From Streptomyces orinoci (GTDB lineage Bacteria > Actinomycetota > Actinomycetes > Streptomycetales > Streptomycetaceae), in contig NZ_PHNC01000011.1 in NCBI RefSeq assembly GCF_003121295.1, forward strand, positions 62,001 to 126,000: a stretch of 64,000 nucleotides of DNA, in the 5' to 3' direction. Each line of letters opens with the position of its first letter. The first letter of the stretch is position 1. Shown piece after piece: positions 7,067 to 14,441 of this stretch. Below the pieces are notes generated by a model, which was given only the letters and a program-made list of their open reading frames with translations, was not told where the DNA came from and searched no databases. The translations under genes and the position numbers were made by a program.

Positions 7067-8809
7067 ATGGACTACAGCAAACTGGCCCCGTCTCTGGCCA
7101 TCGCCTACGACCAGTACACCGAGGGGCGCGAAGCACTCGCCGACCACGTGCAGGAAGACCAGATGCCCGGCTTCGTGGCGCCACGGGACTTCGCGAAACC
7201 GGCTCGGGTGGTGGTCACGCTGGAGTGCGCACCGGACGCCGATCTCCAGGATCTTGAGAGCACCGCCGGGATCGAGATCAACGCCGGTGGGGACAGAGTG
7301 CGCACGGCCATCGTGCAGCTCGATGCCCTGCCGACGCTGACACAGCATCCGGGGGTCGAACGCATCGCCCCCGCACAGCCCGTCCACCCTCTGATGGACG
7401 TGGCACCGCAGAAAGTGGGGCTCCCCGCCTTCCGGGCGAAGACCAAACTCACAGGCAGGGGCGTCATCATCGGCGTCGTCGACACCGGGATCGACGCGCG
7501 GCATCCGGCGTTCAAAGGTCGCATCCTGCGGATATGGGACCAGCACGCGCGCGCCGGAACAGGTGTGCCGGAAGGCCGGTACGGCATCGAGTACAAAGGC
7601 GACGACCTGGTCAAGTCCAAGGACGACCACGGGCACGGCACCCATGTCGCGGGCATCGCCGCCGGCTCGGACACCAAGTACCAGGGCGTGGCACCAGAAG
7701 CCGAGTTCGTTGTGGTCAAGACGAAGATGACGAACGTGGGCATCATCGACGGCATCCAGTACGTGTTCCGGCTGGCCAAGGACCTCGGCAAGCCCGCGGT
7801 CGTCAACCTGAGCCTCGGCGGCCACAGCGACCCCCATGACGGGACCGACGCCATGTGCAAGGCGATCGACGAGCAGTCCGGGCCCGGCAGGATCGTCTGC
7901 TGCGCGGCGGGGAACGAGGCGGAGGACAACATCCATGCCCAACTCGACGTGAAACCAGGGGAGATCCAGAGAATCCCGTGCATACACGGTCCGGACTCCA
8001 AGGGGGTCGTCCAGGATCTGTGGTTCAACGGCTGGTACGCGGGCAGCGACCAGGTGGAGGTCGCGGTCACCGCCCCCGACGGCCTGACAACGCCGTACCA
8101 GGGCGTGCTACCGAATGGCCCGAAGGGCAGCCCGTACAAGAAGTACCAGCTGGGTGACTGGACGGTGTGGGTGGGCTCCCCAGGGCCCGACAGCAGGAAC
8201 CGGGACCACAACTTCGGCGTGCGCTTCCAGGCCCCCGCCAACGCCACGGGCTCGCGCACCTGGACGCTACTGGTCCGGGGGAAGAAGGCGGCCAAGCAGA
8301 AGACGCGTGTGGACGTGTGGGCCCTCGGCGAGGGCCGTTTCTCCGGGCCGCATGCCCGGAACTCCATGACGATCGGGTCTCCAGGGACCGCGACGTGTGC
8401 GCTGACGGTGGCGGCCTACACGACCAAAACGCGGTGGAAGGACATCGACAACAACAATCGCGAGGCCATCTGGCTCAAGCAGGACGACATCGCCCCCTTC
8501 AGCAGCCTGGGACCGCGACGCGATGGCAAGCCCAAACCGGACCTCACCGCCCCCGGCGCGTTGATCGTCTCAGCGCTGTCCCGTGACTCTGTGAAGAATC
8601 GCCGATGGATGACCGACCAGAATCACGTGGCGATGCAAGGCACGAGCATGGCGACGCCCTTCGTCGCTGGGGTGATCGCGCTCCTGCTGTCGCAGGAAAA
8701 GACCCTCACCTCGGACAAGGCGATGACAAAGATCGCGTATGCCACCAGGAACGGCAAGAAGCCAGACGCGGACACCTGGGGGCGCGGTCTTATCGACCTC
8801 GCCAAGTGA
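7067..8809 (+). CDS. S8 (subtilisin-like) serine protease without signal peptide
   Basis: 580 aa. The ATG at 7067 follows GGGAGA by 6 nt; an in-frame upstream ATG at 7016 lacks a ribosome site. Residues 1-130 look like a prodomain (ARVVVTLE, VQLDALPTLTQHPGVERI). The S8 domain has Asp139 in GVVDTGID, His190 in HGHGTHVAG, Asn283 in CAAGNEAE and Ser527 in GTSMATP. About 130 residues of beta-rich sequence are inserted between Asn and Ser. With no secretion signal it should act in the cytoplasm or leave by another route. It stands between two recombinase cassettes and 157 bp upstream of a VapA-like gene, so the pair is probably cargo. Confidence 0.9.
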   Translation: MDYSKLAPSLAIAYDQYTEGREALADHVQEDQMPGFVAPRDFAKPARVVVTLECAPDADLQDLESTAGIEINAGGDRVRTAIVQLDALPTLTQHPGVERIAPAQPVHPLMDVAPQKVGLPAFRAKTKLTGRGVIIGVVDTGIDARHPAFKGRILRIWDQHARAGTGVPEGRYGIEYKGDDLVKSKDDHGHGTHVAGIAAGSDTKYQGVAPEAEFVVVKTKMTNVGIIDGIQYVFRLAKDLGKPAVVNLSLGGHSDPHDGTDAMCKAIDEQSGPGRIVCCAAGNEAEDNIHAQLDVKPGEIQRIPCIHGPDSKGVVQDLWFNGWYAGSDQVEVAVTAPDGLTTPYQGVLPNGPKGSPYKKYQLGDWTVWVGSPGPDSRNRDHNFGVRFQAPANATGSRTWTLLVRGKKAAKQKTRVDVWALGEGRFSGPHARNSMTIGSPGTATCALTVAAYTTKTRWKDIDNNNREAIWLKQDDIAPFSSLGPRRDGKPKPDLTAPGALIVSALSRDSVKNRRWMTDQNHVAMQGTSMATPFVAGVIALLLSQEKTLTSDKAMTKIAYATRNGKKPDADTWGRGLIDLAK

Positions 8810-8966
8810 CACCCAGCAGCCATGGCGAAGCGTTCGCGCCGTTCCGGGCATGGCTGGGTACGAACGTTCGCCAGTTCGGTGGTGCCGATCCGCGGTAGCC
8901 ATGACTTCGATCCCGTCGCTCGTCACCCCGCGGGCCCCAAGGCCAGTCAAGAGTTAGGAGAAGGCG

Positions 8967-9470
8967 ATGCTCCAACCAGTCAGTCAGATCAAGCCCGAAC
9001 AGCTGGCCGACCATTACGCGAACCTCGCACGGGTCCAGTTCGATCTCCACAACGCGCGCGGACGACTCGATTTCGGGGACGCGGGGGAGGCCAGCGAGCC
9101 GCAAGTGGCCCCCGCCGCCACCCTCTCTGAGGCGTCAGCTCCCGTCAGGTACGACGCCCACTCAAGCGTCTTCGGGTTCCTTGGTTTCGCCGTCGTCACA
9201 AAGATCAGTTCCTCGCCAGCGATCTCGATGCACTGCGGAGGAGGGGGTCTGATCGCCGGAGGAGGCGACAGCTGGGGATCGGTGTGGCTCAACTACCCGC
9301 CTGAGGTTCTCCTTGGCTGGAAACTCCGCTTCGAGGCCAACATGGCCACGGCTGCAGTCAACATCAACTGGTGGGGCATGAGCGGCGAATACGTAGGTTC
9401 CTATGCGGGAGGTGGCTTGTCCAGCGGCCTCGGCGCCGCCGGTGGCAAGGGCGACGTCGAGGGGGGCTGA
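8967..9470 (+). CDS. VapA-like protein
   Basis: 167 aa with AGGAG 6 nt before the ATG. The N-terminal 55 residues are helical and soluble-looking (IKPEQLADHYANLARVQFDL). Residues 60-167 form a Gly-rich beta domain: GGGGLIAGGGDSWGSVWL, AVNINWWGMSGEYVGSYAGG and GLSSGLGAAGG. This follows the Rhodococcus equi VapA pattern as I recall it (GGLTTPGAGTLWGTLY, YLNINFFDSSGSFLGHVQ, GGVSTVVGVGGGSG) closely enough to propose the same small beta-barrel fold. Unlike VapA it has no signal peptide. VapA acts on host membranes; here a membrane-active effector released or processed by the adjacent protease is a hypothesis only. Confidence 0.7.
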   Translation: MLQPVSQIKPEQLADHYANLARVQFDLHNARGRLDFGDAGEASEPQVAPAATLSEASAPVRYDAHSSVFGFLGFAVVTKISSSPAISMHCGGGGLIAGGGDSWGSVWLNYPPEVLLGWKLRFEANMATAAVNINWWGMSGEYVGSYAGGGLSSGLGAAGGKGDVEGG

Positions 9471-9476
9471 GCCAGC

Positions 9477-9516
9477 GGGCCTGTCTAATGGGTCATGTGG
9501 CCCATTAGACAGGCCC
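9477..9516. terminator. Perfect 16-bp hairpin after the VapA-like gene
   Basis: GGGCCTGTCTAATGGG, an 8-nt loop, then its exact reverse complement, starting 6 bp after the stop codon. It would end transcription of the protease/VapA-like pair. GGGCCTGTC also resembles ends of IS5-type elements, and the transposase-like remnant next to it allows the alternative that this is a fused IS end. Confidence 0.6.
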
Positions 9517-9538
9517 TAAGGATCTCGTAACGCCGTGA

Positions 9539-9640
9539 TCAGGTCTGGAGGGCGAGGTTGTGCATATGGGCGACGCCGCTGATGGCCCAGTAGACGCCGT
9601 CGCCCTTCAGGCCGCAGGCACTGCGAGCTTCGCTCAAGTC
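9539..9640 (-). pseudogene. Probable C-terminal remnant of an IS transposase
   Basis: On the minus strand a frame ending at the stop 9539-9541 reads CGLKGDGVYWAISGVAHMHN then LALQT, a style of ending I associate with transposase C-termini in Streptomyces. Upstream sequence to about 9890 shows only short broken frames, so nothing intact is encoded between 9541 and 9890. The assignment rests on recall and is tentative. Confidence 0.35.
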
Positions 9641-9899
9641 GAACAGATGCCGCTGGACGCCCAGCACGGCTGGAAGCGCGACAGCATGGACAAGGGCAAG
9701 GTGGCATGGACTGGCTGCGGACGGTCGTCATCGGCCTGGTCACGGTCCTCGCCGGGTGGGACCTGCTTCCCAGCGCGTAAGCCACCCGCGGTAGTTGACC
9801 ATGATCTACGGCGTCTCCGGTGCTGTGCTTGGCAGCTCGGTTCGGCACCGAGAACTTCATCAGGCTTCCGGGGCTCGACGCCGAGGCTCAGGCCCGGAA

Positions 9900-10215
9900 T
9901 AGCGCACCCGCAGAACAAGTGCTCTGCGCCAGTAGCCCATTCCTTCGCGGCCTGCTGCTCCTCGGCGCGCTTGGCGGCCAGCCACTGCTCCTTGGAAGCG
10001 GTGTCGGCATCGCGAGCCGCCTTCCAGCACATCGTGCAGTCCTTGCCTTCGAGCCAGCGAGCGAATCCGGCGCGCCGGTCTGCGGGGCGGTCGGACAGGT
10101 CATGGACGACCTCGTGGCCGCAAGCGTGGGTGACATTCCACTGCGTACGGGACCGCGGGGAATTGCGTTGGATGCGTGATCCGGAGTTGGTTGAGCTAGT
10201 GTTCTGCGGCTTCAT
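9900..10215 (-). pseudogene. Proximal half of the gene split by the first insertion (CGH zinc ribbon)
   Basis: ATG at 10213-10215. The frame encodes VTHACGHEVVHDLSDRPADR, KDCTMCW and ASKEQWLAAKRAEEQQAAKE before turning into arginine-rich noise after about 9935. CGH plus CxxC is a zinc-ribbon signature. From memory, Streptomyces proteins of this kind continue into a domain like that left at 2564-2881. Both pieces lie on the minus strand in the right order, so the 7-kb stretch between them is best explained as an insertion. The open frame runs on to 9634 but that part is not protein-like. Confidence 0.65.
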
Positions 10216-10263
10216 GCCGAGTATCTCTCTTCGGAGTTGAGGCCAGTGGCCTGGGGTGTTGCG

Positions 10264-10297
10264 CGGATGAGTGCATCTGATGCATGATTCGCGCGGC
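10264..10297. promoter_or_regulatory. Imperfect palindrome upstream of recombinase 2
   Basis: TGCAT-CTG-ATGCA at 10272-10284 is a perfect inverted repeat embedded in a longer imperfect one bounded by GCGCGG and CGCGCG. It occupies the position equivalent to the 2988-3008 repeat of cassette 1, with TGTTGCG just to its left in both cases, suggesting a conserved control site or element end. Confidence 0.4.
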
Positions 10298-10299
10298 TG

Positions 10300-11421
10300 A
10301 TGGGGGGTGGAGGGATGCCCGGAGCGGAACTGCGGGAGGCTTCAGCGCAGCTCGTGCTGCTCCAGGGCGTGTCTCTGCTGCATCCCGAGGACGCCGTCTT
10401 CGAGGCGATGCTCGAAGGCTGGGGGCGTCAGCAGCGCGGCGGGCGCCGACTGCAGCCGGACACGATCAGCGATCGTCAGAGCGCGGTGCGGCGTTTCGCG
10501 GAGTACACCAACGCCTATCCGTGGCAGTGGTCGGCGTCCGACCTGGACGAGTGGATGACGTACCTGATTGCCGAGTTGAAGCGGGCGGAGTCGACGATCC
10601 GTGGGTACCAGGGTGCGATCCGGATGTTTTGCGACTACGTCACCTCGCCGCACTACCAGTGGCCGGCCGAGTGCGAGACCCGCTTCGGGGCCCACCCGGT
10701 GCAGATCTGCCATGAGTGGAACACCGTCGCGCACCTGGCCGACTACGAGGGCGGTGCCCAGCGGCGGCCGATGACACGCGAGGAGATCCAGCTCTTCCTC
10801 GACCACGCGGATGCCCAGGTTGACCGGGCGATCCGGCTGGGGCGCAAGGGAGCGCTCGCGGCCTATCGGGACGCCACGGTGTTCAAGCTGATGTATGGCT
10901 GGGGCACGCGCTGCACCGAGACCTCCCGGCTGGACGTCACCGACTTCTACCGCAACCCGAAAGCCCCGGAGCTGGGCAACTTCGGGTCGCTGCACGTGCG
11001 TTACGGCAAGAGGACCAAGGGATCGCCGCCGCGCCGACGCACAACGCTGAGCGTGATGCCCTGGGCGGTGGAAGCGGTCGAGGACTATGTGATCAACGCC
11101 CGGCCCCGCTACGCGGCGGCCCCCGAGCAGTCGGCGCTGTGGCTGACCGAACGAGGCGGACGCCTTCAGGCCCGCGAGATCGAGGAACGCTTCGCGGCCT
11201 ACCGTGATGCGCTGGGCCTGGACAAGTCCCTTGTCCCGCACTGCCTTCGTCACAGCCACGTGACCCACCAGATCGAGGACGGCGCGGACCCGGCCTTCGT
11301 CCAGCGCCAGGTCGGCCACCGCTACGCCTCCACGACCGCCCTCTATACCGGAGTGAGCGGGGACTTCATGAACACGATGATGCGCAAGGTCTTGGACCGC
11401 GCTCTCCAGGGCGGACAGTAG
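10300..11421 (+). CDS. Tyrosine recombinase, first gene of cassette 2
   Basis: 373 aa from the ATG at 10300; an ATG at 10315 directly after a GGAGGG run is an alternative. The core-binding region is followed by a catalytic domain with Arg in WGTRCTETSRL (about 204-210), HCLRHSHVTH (HxxR), GH in VGHRYASTTA and Tyr in LYTG, so all key residues are present. The gene is collinear with the 3007-4131 recombinase but divergent. It is followed after 9 bp by the HTH gene. It lies antisense within the conjugation block, between a truncated gene start at 14340 and the broken gene at 10215. Confidence 0.9.
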   Translation: MGGGGMPGAELREASAQLVLLQGVSLLHPEDAVFEAMLEGWGRQQRGGRRLQPDTISDRQSAVRRFAEYTNAYPWQWSASDLDEWMTYLIAELKRAESTIRGYQGAIRMFCDYVTSPHYQWPAECETRFGAHPVQICHEWNTVAHLADYEGGAQRRPMTREEIQLFLDHADAQVDRAIRLGRKGALAAYRDATVFKLMYGWGTRCTETSRLDVTDFYRNPKAPELGNFGSLHVRYGKRTKGSPPRRRTTLSVMPWAVEAVEDYVINARPRYAAAPEQSALWLTERGGRLQAREIEERFAAYRDALGLDKSLVPHCLRHSHVTHQIEDGADPAFVQRQVGHRYASTTALYTGVSGDFMNTMMRKVLDRALQGGQ

Positions 11422-11430
11422 GGAGACGAT

Positions 11431-11775
11431 GTGACGCCGAAGCTGGACTACCGCTGGCATCTGCGGGAGGTGATGGCCACCCGCGGCATGTTCTCCACGA
11501 CCGACCTGCGCCCCCTGCTGGCCGAGCGCGGCATCGATCTCTCGCCCAGCCAGACCTACCGCCTGGTGGTGGAACGGCCCGAGCGGCTGAGCCTGAAGAC
11601 CTTGATGGCCCTGCTCGACATCCTCGGCTGCAGCATGGATGAGCTCATCGAGCCCGTCGCGGCGGCCGGTTCGCGGCGCCGTCATAGTGCCGCGGCCGGC
11701 GGCGGAGCGGCGCCGGGGAAGGACACCGGGCTTGGCGACTTGCGGCCCAAGCGGGCCCGGATCGTGCCCGAGTAG
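11431..11775 (+). CDS. Small XRE-type helix-turn-helix protein of cassette 2
   Basis: 114 aa with a GTG start 9 bp after the recombinase stop; GGGAG lies about 6 nt upstream. The HTH domain (DYRWHLREVMATRGMF, LRPLLAERGIDLSPSQTYRL, KTLMALLDILGCSMDELIEP) matches the cassette 1 protein along its length, followed by a basic Gly/Ala-rich tail. Probable regulator or directionality factor for this cassette. Confidence 0.85.
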   Translation: MTPKLDYRWHLREVMATRGMFSTTDLRPLLAERGIDLSPSQTYRLVVERPERLSLKTLMALLDILGCSMDELIEPVAAAGSRRRHSAAAGGGAAPGKDTGLGDLRPKRARIVPE

Positions 11776-11784
11776 GCGCCGGTC

Positions 11785-14292
11785 GTGCCCGACGGTGAGC
11801 TGCCGCGCTCCGCTACGGAGCCCGAGACGGTGATCAGCGAGATCGTCCGGTCGGCCGACCCCGCATGCGAGCGGATCGATGTCGCCGCCGTGCTCCAGGC
11901 GGTCTTCCGCCAGCGGCCTCAGCTGCGGACGCTCGCCGAGGTCCTCCAGGCCAGGCCGGACCTGCTGACGTCCGGTCGTCCCGAGGGACCACGCGCGATC
12001 GAACGGCTCGTCCGGGCGCTGCGCGACGCCGGCGCCGAACAGCTGGTGCTGCCCCGTTGCGGAGACTGCGGGCGTGAGCGTCCGCTGACCGCCCTCGGCG
12101 ACGGTGCACGCATCTGCGGCGCCTGCAGCAACCGCCGCGTCGCGCGCGCCAACCCCTGCGTGATCTGCGGCAGCATAACCCTCGCCGGACGCGACCGCGC
12201 TGGCCGGCCCCGCTGCCGGGCCCACCCGCCCTGGGGTGCCACAGACCCGGCCCAGGAACTGGCCAAGCTGATCGCCGCCGGCCCCTTCGGTATCTCGCCC
12301 GCGACCGCACTGCAGGCCATCCGCCAGGTCGAGCGCACCCGACCCGGCCAACTGCGCTTGCTGTGGGCGCTGGAGGACACGCCCGGCCTGCTGACCGGCC
12401 GCGGCGCCGAGGGACCACCCAAGATCTCCGTACTGGCCCGGGCGCTGATTGACCACGGCGCCAGCGGCGTGGTCGTCCCCTCGTGCCCGTTCTGCCGACG
12501 GTCCACCAACCTCAAGCAGCGGCGTGACGGTGTTCGTTGCTGCAGGCCGTGCTGGAGCGAATCCAAGATCGAGAACTGCGCGGTTTGCGGACGCGCGCGA
12601 CCGATCGGCGGCCGCAGGTTCGACGGCCGGCCCGTGTGCGGCACCTGCCGCCAGCACGACCCCTTCAACCACAGGCCATGCAGTGTCTGCGGCATGCTGC
12701 GGCTGAGGAAGTCGCGCACCGACGACGGCGGAGTCTGCACCGCCTGCCGGGAGATCCCCACCGCGATCTGCGCCACCTGCGGGCAACAGGGACGCTGCTA
12801 CTTCGCCTCCACCGACGCCCCCAAGTGCCTGTCCTGCAGCGCCAAGGAGCGCAAGCAGGCCGTGTGCGTCGGCTGCGGCAAGCACCGGCGCGTGAACAAC
12901 CGCACCGCCACCGGCGAGCCGCTGTGCGGAAACTGCGGCAACAAGCCCAAGCCCTGCGCCGGTTGCGGCGGGACCTTCCGCGCCAGCGGCAGGAATCCCG
13001 AAGGCGAGCCCCTGTGCCAGACCTGCTGGGCCAAGCATCCCGCCGCCCATCGCCCCTGCAGCAAGTGCGGGTCCGTCGAACGGCTCTACCGGCACGGACG
13101 ATGCGCTGCCTGCGTGCGCTCCACTGACCTGCGCGAAGTGCTCAGCTCGCCGGGCGGCACGATGCGCCCGGAACTGACGCCGATTTTTCAGGCGCTGCTG
13201 GCTCCGCCGCCCCGAACCGTCTTGCGCTGGATCCACAAGGTTCCTGCCCGCCGGGCCCTCCTTCAGGCCCTGGCGACCGGGAACGGTCCGGTCACCCACG
13301 AGGCCCTGGACCGTTTCGCCGCCGCGCCGACCGTGGAGTATCTGCGCGCCGCGCTGGTGGCCGCAGGAGCCCTGCCTGCCCGGGACGAGCAACTGGCCCG
13401 GCTGGAACGCTGGTTGGCAAAGACGATCGCCCGTGTCTCGTGCACCGACGAGCGCAGGATCCTGCGCAACTACACGAATTGGCAGCCTCTGCGCAGACTC
13501 CGCAGCTTGCCGTCCGGACAACTGGTCACCCACGGCAGGGCCGAGACCGTCCGGGTCGAGATCCGTAACGTGGCCCGCCTGCTGGAATGGCTCCACGATG
13601 GCGGCACCACCCTGGCCGCCTGCACCCAGGATCAGGTGGACGCCTGGCTCGGCGAGGGTCCCACCGCGCGCGCCACGGTCCGCGGATTCCTGCTCTGGAC
13701 CAGCAGACGCGGCCACAGCCGACCACTGACGGCACCGGTCATCAGCACCTACTTCGCCGCACGCACCATCAGCAAGGACCACCGCTGGACTCTGGTCCGC
13801 CGCCTCGTCCGCGACGAGCAACTCCAGGTCGCCGACAGGGCTGCCGGCCTGCTCCTGCTGCTGTTCGCTCAGCCCGTCGGCCGGATCAGCCGCCTCACCA
13901 CCGAGCACGTCCTCGACCGCGGCGACACACTCGCTCTGAAGCTCGGACGCGTCCCCGTCGAGGTGCCCGCGCCCCTGGATGACCTGGTCCGCCAGCTTGT
14001 CGAGCGGCGCAAGGGCCGCGCGGCCACCGTCCCGCTCGAGGAACCCAAGTGGCTGTTCCACGGCATCTATCCCGGACAGCCGATCGACCCGCACACCCTC
14101 GGCCGGCGCCTGAAGGCGATCGGTGTCCCGCCTCAACTCGCGCGCCACGCATCGCTGATGGACATCGCCTCGGAGCTGCCCGCGGTCGTCATCAGCCGAC
14201 TGCTCGGGTTCCACCAGGCCACCGGGGACAACTGGACCCGTGAAAGCCAGGGCTTCGGCGCCGACTACGCCGCAGAAATCGGCCGTCGGTGA
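11785..14292 (+). CDS. Zinc-ribbon array fused to a degenerate tyrosine recombinase (cassette 2)
   Basis: 835 aa, GTG start. Counterpart of the 772-aa protein in cassette 1. Two N-terminal helical segments (VLQAVFRQRPQLRTLAEVLQ, and a second RLLWALEDTPGLL copy about 110 residues later) look like an internal duplication absent from cassette 1. About nine CxxC ribbons follow (CGDCGR, CAVCGR, CSVCGM, CVGCGK, CAGCGG, CSKCGS and others). The recombinase-like C-terminus has Arg in LLFAQPVGRISRLT, RHASL instead of HxLR, and LGFHQATGDNWTRE where the catalytic His/Tyr segment should be; no convincing catalytic Tyr is seen. Probably a structural or DNA-targeting subunit. Confidence 0.8.
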   Translation: MPDGELPRSATEPETVISEIVRSADPACERIDVAAVLQAVFRQRPQLRTLAEVLQARPDLLTSGRPEGPRAIERLVRALRDAGAEQLVLPRCGDCGRERPLTALGDGARICGACSNRRVARANPCVICGSITLAGRDRAGRPRCRAHPPWGATDPAQELAKLIAAGPFGISPATALQAIRQVERTRPGQLRLLWALEDTPGLLTGRGAEGPPKISVLARALIDHGASGVVVPSCPFCRRSTNLKQRRDGVRCCRPCWSESKIENCAVCGRARPIGGRRFDGRPVCGTCRQHDPFNHRPCSVCGMLRLRKSRTDDGGVCTACREIPTAICATCGQQGRCYFASTDAPKCLSCSAKERKQAVCVGCGKHRRVNNRTATGEPLCGNCGNKPKPCAGCGGTFRASGRNPEGEPLCQTCWAKHPAAHRPCSKCGSVERLYRHGRCAACVRSTDLREVLSSPGGTMRPELTPIFQALLAPPPRTVLRWIHKVPARRALLQALATGNGPVTHEALDRFAAAPTVEYLRAALVAAGALPARDEQLARLERWLAKTIARVSCTDERRILRNYTNWQPLRRLRSLPSGQLVTHGRAETVRVEIRNVARLLEWLHDGGTTLAACTQDQVDAWLGEGPTARATVRGFLLWTSRRGHSRPLTAPVISTYFAARTISKDHRWTLVRRLVRDEQLQVADRAAGLLLLLFAQPVGRISRLTTEHVLDRGDTLALKLGRVPVEVPAPLDDLVRQLVERRKGRAATVPLEEPKWLFHGIYPGQPIDPHTLGRRLKAIGVPPQLARHASLMDIASELPAVVISRLLGFHQATGDNWTRESQGFGADYAAEIGRR

Positions 14293-14340
14293 CCCGACAT
14301 TCCCCAGCTTCTGATAGCCGGGCTTACCGATAACAGCCAT
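14293..14340 (-). pseudogene. Truncated 5' end of a plasmid gene at the right border of cassette 2
   Basis: A strong ribosome site AAGGAG precedes an ATG at 14338-14340 on the minus strand; the frame reads MAVIGKPGYQKLGNVG and then runs into the antisense strand of cassette 2. A start with such a good ribosome site but no body indicates a gene cut by the cassette insertion. The rest of that gene is not recognisable on the other side of the cassette. Confidence 0.5.
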
Positions 14341-14441
14341 AGATGATTTCTCCTTGAAGTCGGTTGGTAGTGGGCGCGGTTGAAGGGGCGCGGCCAGGCG
14401 CAAGGACAACTGCCGCCGCCCCGCCGGGGAAGAGGGGTGCA

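Noticed and set aside
6302..7987. Minus-strand open frame antisense to cassette 1 and the protease
   Set aside because: The plus strand carries a complete S8 catalytic set; the minus translation has no recognisable feature.
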